Translations under genes and position numbers: made by a program
Assembly: GCF_033439725.1 (NCBI RefSeq)
Contig: NW_026944383.1
Location: forward strand, 4,960,001 to 5,024,000
DNA: 64,000 bases
DNA from: Neurospora tetraspora
Taxonomy: Eukaryota; Ascomycota; Sordariomycetes; Sordariales; Sordariaceae
Direction: 5' to 3'
Shown here: positions 60,056 to 64,000 of the stretch, one piece after another
Layout: each line of letters opens with the position of its first letter
Numbering within the stretch: the stretch's first letter is position 1
The notes under the pieces: model-generated
The model's database searches: none
Seen by the model: the letters and a program-made list of their open reading frames with translations, nothing else
Told to the model about the DNA's origin: nothing

Positions 60056-63000
60056 TTACCCAACTATACTTTATATACGAAGAAGAGAAGTCGGCGGGAA
60101 TTATTACTAGTAATAAATTGGGCTAATTAATAGTACTGAACGCTTTCCCGGCTAATAAAATAATTAAAGTAAAAACCTTTCAACGCTATAATAATATTAA
60201 CGGTACTTATAAACCCGAAGATTTCTTTAATTACTTCGAATTAATTTTTAATACTAAAAATAAAAAAAGATTAGCTTTAATCCGTTTATGTATTATATAA
60301 TAGAAAGAGAATTAATCCTTATTGGATTAAGTCCTTATATTCGAAAAAAAAACTTTACGAAAGTTAAAAGCCTTATTTAAAAAAATAATTTTAAATTAAC
60401 CTAATTAAAAACTTCTATATTTAACGTTTTTTATAATTAATTAATTTCAGTCCGTATACCCGAAATTCAAAATATCTATATTAAATAATTAAAAAATATT
60501 ATATAAAAGTTTAAAATTAATAAAGCTTTCTATAATATTAGGGGTAGTAATAAAGGATATAATAATCGTCGTTAGAATTCCCTTTCCCGGCGTAACCATT
60601 ATTTAAATAGTTAATTATACCTTTCGAATTATTAAAAATACCGGCGACGTTTTAATAGTATATGAATAGTATTTTAGGGAATTATTTTAATAATTTTACT
60701 TTAATATATATAGATAATATATTAATTTTCACGTTAAATTTTAAAATAAATTATTTAATTAAAATATATAAAGTTATTAAATATATAATTATCGCTAAAT
60801 TCTATTTAAACCCTAAGAAATGCGAATTCGTAGTAAAGAGCGTTAAATATTTAGGTTTCATTATTATTATAAATATTAATATTCAAGCGGACCTAGAGAA
60901 GATCAAAGCGATTATTGAATAAAAGGTACTTATATTTTAAACAAGGGCACGAAGTTTCCTTAAATTTACTAATTATTATTAAATATTTATTAAAAACTTT
61001 TCTTTAATTGTAAGACCGCTAATAGCCTTTACAAGTAAAGGGGTCCCCTTTAAATACATTGAATAGTATAATATAGCTTTTAAAAAATTGAAGGAATTAT
61101 TTACTAAGGCCCTTATTCTTATTTAGTAGGATTCCGATTTACTTACTTTTTTAGAAGCAAATTATAGTAAGTATAATTTTAATAATATCCTTACTTAAAA
61201 AAAGGATAAGTAGAAAACGGCGGTTACTTATTATTTTTAGAAATTTACCCCCGCCGAACGTAATTACCCTATTCATATTAAGGAAATATTTACGATTATT
61301 AAATATATAAAAGAATAGTTTATAGAATTTAAAAATTATAAAAAGTTTATTATTACTATTAATTATTATAATTTTAAATACTTTATAGAGAAGTAGAAAT
61401 TCTCTAAATAATAAGTGTAATAGGCCGAAATTTTCTTATAATTTAATTTCGACATCCTTTACCGCCTGAGGAAATTCGCTGTAATTCTTAATATTCTATC
61501 CCGTCGGGACTAGGATTGCCATAATAAAGAGGATATAGAAGCTAAGGAAATATAATTAATTTTTTAATCCGCCCTTAAAAATTATATTCGTATAATCACT
61601 TCCTTTATTATAGTAGGAGGGGGCGTAAAGGTATTTAAAAATTTAAATTTAGAATAACTATTCGAAAAGGTCTCTTAAAAAACGAAATTTATTAAATTAT
61701 TTATTAAACCGTTATTAATAAAGATAGAACCCTCTTAACTTTTGCATAGGGCTTAAAGGTTTAATTTAATAAATATACTATCAATAGATTTAGTAAATTA
61801 TATTATAGAGGCCGTATTTAAATTCTAAGAGCCTCCATTATTCCTAAAGTTACGGCCTTATATATATTCCTAAAAGACGTTAAAAAGAATATTCTCCGTA
61901 CTTATATTATTTAAAGAATATGTAATTCGAAGGCTCTTAAATACCCCGGAAAAGAAAGTATTATTTAAATTATAAATAAAGACTTCTATTAGCCACTAAT
62001 AGGTATTTATATCCGTTGGTTCTTAATTAATTATAATACTTATAATAAAGTAAAATACTAGAAAAATTAGAGAAAAAACTTATTAAAACCTCTTCCTATC
62101 CTAAATTAATTCTTTAAAGATATTTAAATAAATTTCATTACTAATTTCCCCCCTATAAGAAATTACATTAGCTTCCTCGTTATTAAAAATAAATTTAGTA
62201 AATCGGTAATTTTAGAGCTAGTACCCTCTATAGAAGTAGAAATAATAGCGGAAACTTTCCTTAAATACTTTGTATAATATTATAAGTAGCTGCAATCTAT
62301 TATTAATAATAAGGGTACTAACTAAATTAGCCGATTTTAAAAGTATTTTTATAATTTATTAGGTATTAGTTAATTTTTAAATATTATTTTTTACCCCTAA
62401 ACCGACGGTAGCCCCGAAAGAATAAATTAGGAAGTATAAGCCTTCTTAGAAATTTTTATTAATTATACCCAAAACGATTGGGATTATTAAAAGCCAATAA
62501 TATAATTAGTAATTAATAGCCGAATTAATACTTCTATTAGTATATTTCTATTCTTTATTACCTATAACTATTATCCGTAATCCTTAGTAGCTTTAGTAAT
62601 TCCTTTAATAGAAGTAAATTTTAAAAATCCGTAGGCAAGAATTAAGGGTTTTATTACAATACTATAACAAATTACGGATCTATATTAAACAATTATAGTA
62701 GTCTCCGTATAAGAGTAAAAGCGTTTCGTTAATTATAAGAGGTAATTAATTAAAAACTTTAAAATGAGGGATAAAATTTAGTTAAACCTTAAAAACTTTA
62801 TTATAACGCGCTTTAAAAAGAAGCTCGATTAAATTTATATAAAATATATAATATTTAGAATTCTTAACCCTTTTATATAGAATTTTACGACTTCTCTTTA
62901 AAAGTTTTTAATAAATTTTATATAAATTTATTTAAGAGGGTTTGCAATAACCTTTTACTGAGCCAAATTACTACCGATTCTTAATTATTAATTATTATAA

Positions 63001-63240
63001 TAAATAGGGAAAAGGAGTACTTCGTAAATAAAATCCTTTATTATATAATTAAAAGAGGTTGTAAAATAATTTTAATTAATTAATTTGGTTAAATATAATC
63101 ATTTTAGGAATTATTAAAAGAATTCGCTAATACGGTGGCTTTAAACTGTTTCGATGCGAAATATAGCCTAACTAATATTAATAATAAATTAATCGAATAT
63201 TTTAATATAAAATATACGAAGTAATAGAAATAGTAATAAA
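60056..63240 (+). mobile_element. Second fossil Ty3/gypsy element, gag-pol
   Basis: In plus orientation: a gag-like segment (about 60.1-60.6 kb, with a GTYKPEDFFNYFELI-like stretch), reverse-transcriptase fragments (about 60.66-60.92 kb, with YIDNILIF and KYLGFII), RNase H (about 60.95-61.4 kb), and integrase (about 61.7-62.8 kb, with a PQTDGSPERIN-like motif). A G/A-rich tract at about 63.24 kb may be the polypurine tract. Broken throughout, with many breaks and strong RIP. Confidence 0.75.
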
Positions 63241-64000
63241 GGGAAAAAAAAGAGGGTAATAAATATCGATTTTAGATTTTTCTAACTTTTTTTTTAGTAT
63301 TTTACGCTTCTAGTTATTCTTAATTTCTATAGCTTCTAACTGCTTTTTAAATAATTCGAGGCGGGCTACTAATTCTACTATAATAAATTCCCTAGAAGGG
63401 AGGGCGGAAGTCGAGGGAACGGTTAGGGTAATAGGAGTGGTAAGGGTTAAGGAAATAGCGGCAATATTATTAGAAGCCGAAAAAAAGTAATTATATTCTC
63501 ATTTAAAAGTTTCGGTTAGCCGAAATTTATTTTTATTAAAGTAAATAAAATAGAAAAGACTTACGAAGAAATAGCGCTATTTTTATATAATTTAATAGTA
63601 TAGCATTAAATAATTATAATTTTACGGACGTATTCGAAGGTTTTATTTTTTTTTTACTAGAGGTCGCCGCTTCCTAAATTATAACGAATTTTTAAATTAA
63701 AAACGAAGCTTAATCATACTATTTACTATTATTATAATAGGCTATATATATTTAATTTCCAGGCTTAATATAATATTCGTATAGGACGTATAAGTACGAA
63801 ATATATAGGATTTTAGAGAAGTTATAATTTATTTAAAGAATAAGTAAGGTCAATAATTATTTTTTAAAATAGGAATAATAGGGAAGATTTATTAATAAAT
63901 ATTTAAATTTAATAAATTTAGGTTTTTTAAAACTAACGATAGGGTTTTTAGTACGTTCGTAACGGGTAGTAGCCTCTTAGGAAGAGGATTAGAAGTTGCG
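63241..64000. mobile_element. RIP-mutated sequence after the second element
   Basis: Strongly AT-rich and RIP-marked. It may include the 3' LTR of the preceding element and the start of another insert that runs off the window. No domain could be recognised. Confidence 0.3.

Larger units (their letters stand above)
48130..64000. other. AT-rich, RIP-mutated block (presumptive constitutive heterochromatin)
   Basis: From about 48,130 to the window end the sequence becomes strongly AT-rich. CA and TG dinucleotides are rare, TA is in excess, and CG is kept (runs such as CGACGACG and GCGCCGC remain). That pattern is the mark of RIP, which turns CpA into TpA in duplicated DNA during the sexual cycle. 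In Neurospora such DNA is normally packed with H3K9me3 and methylated. The content is decayed LTR retrotransposons, itemised below. Confidence 0.95.

Noticed and set aside
48300-64000. CRISPR-like or other regular arrays in the AT-rich block
   Set aside because: The repetitive look comes from low-complexity TAAT/TTAA sequence after RIP; no evenly spaced identical repeats were seen.

Overview
The window reads as the nuclear genome of a filamentous ascomycete, almost certainly Neurospora and probably N. crassa. The pointers are short introns (60-134 nt) with GTAAGT/GTACGT-type donors, C-ending codons in highly expressed genes, long pyrimidine-rich leaders, a casein kinase I that reads as the clock kinase CK-1a, and a 16-kb AT-rich block with the dinucleotide signature of repeat-induced point mutation (RIP). 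Species and gene symbols come from recognition by eye, not from a database search.

Positions 1-47,900 are euchromatic and gene-bearing. In order they hold: a cerevisin-type vacuolar subtilisin (2109-3774, +); a large Ser-rich protein of unknown function (4766-7951, +); EFR3, the plasma-membrane scaffold for PI4-kinase (10034-13533, +); ATP12, an F1-ATPase assembly chaperone (14252-15529, -); a 4-coumarate-CoA-ligase-like peroxisomal acyl-CoA synthetase (17721-19586, +); glutamate decarboxylase (20181-22084, +); the wreck of a GT28 sterol-glucosyltransferase-like gene (23149-25227, +); 2-methylcitrate dehydratase (26758-28580, +); a GRAM-TBC-EF-hand Rab GAP (29314-32928, -); a PKA catalytic subunit (34422-35863, -); an Inp54-like tail-anchored inositol-polyphosphate 5-phosphatase (38907-40638, -); and CK-1a (43038-44187, -). 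There is no operon-like organisation. Functional themes are phosphoinositide control at membranes (EFR3, Inp54-like, TBC/GRAM protein), mitochondrial and peroxisomal metabolism (ATP12, methylcitrate dehydratase, acyl-CoA ligase, GAD) and signalling kinases (PKA, CK1).

Two intergenic stretches (22.24-22.99 kb and 28.77-29.02 kb) contain copies of a short dispersed repeat. Three of the four copies carry tRNA-like A-box and B-box motifs, and one ends in a 21-nt A-run in its own orientation. It looks like an undescribed tRNA-derived SINE or Pol III element.

Positions ~47,900-64,000 are a fossil graveyard of Ty3/gypsy-type LTR retrotransposons, heavily RIP-mutated: CpA and TpG nearly absent, CpG retained, TpA in excess. 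A pair of ~375-bp LTR-like repeats brackets 47.9-58.74 kb. Inside are two separate plus-strand reverse-transcriptase segments, minus-strand material and several short islands that escaped RIP. A second Ty3 element occupies about 60.06-63.24 kb. No intact gene was found in this block.
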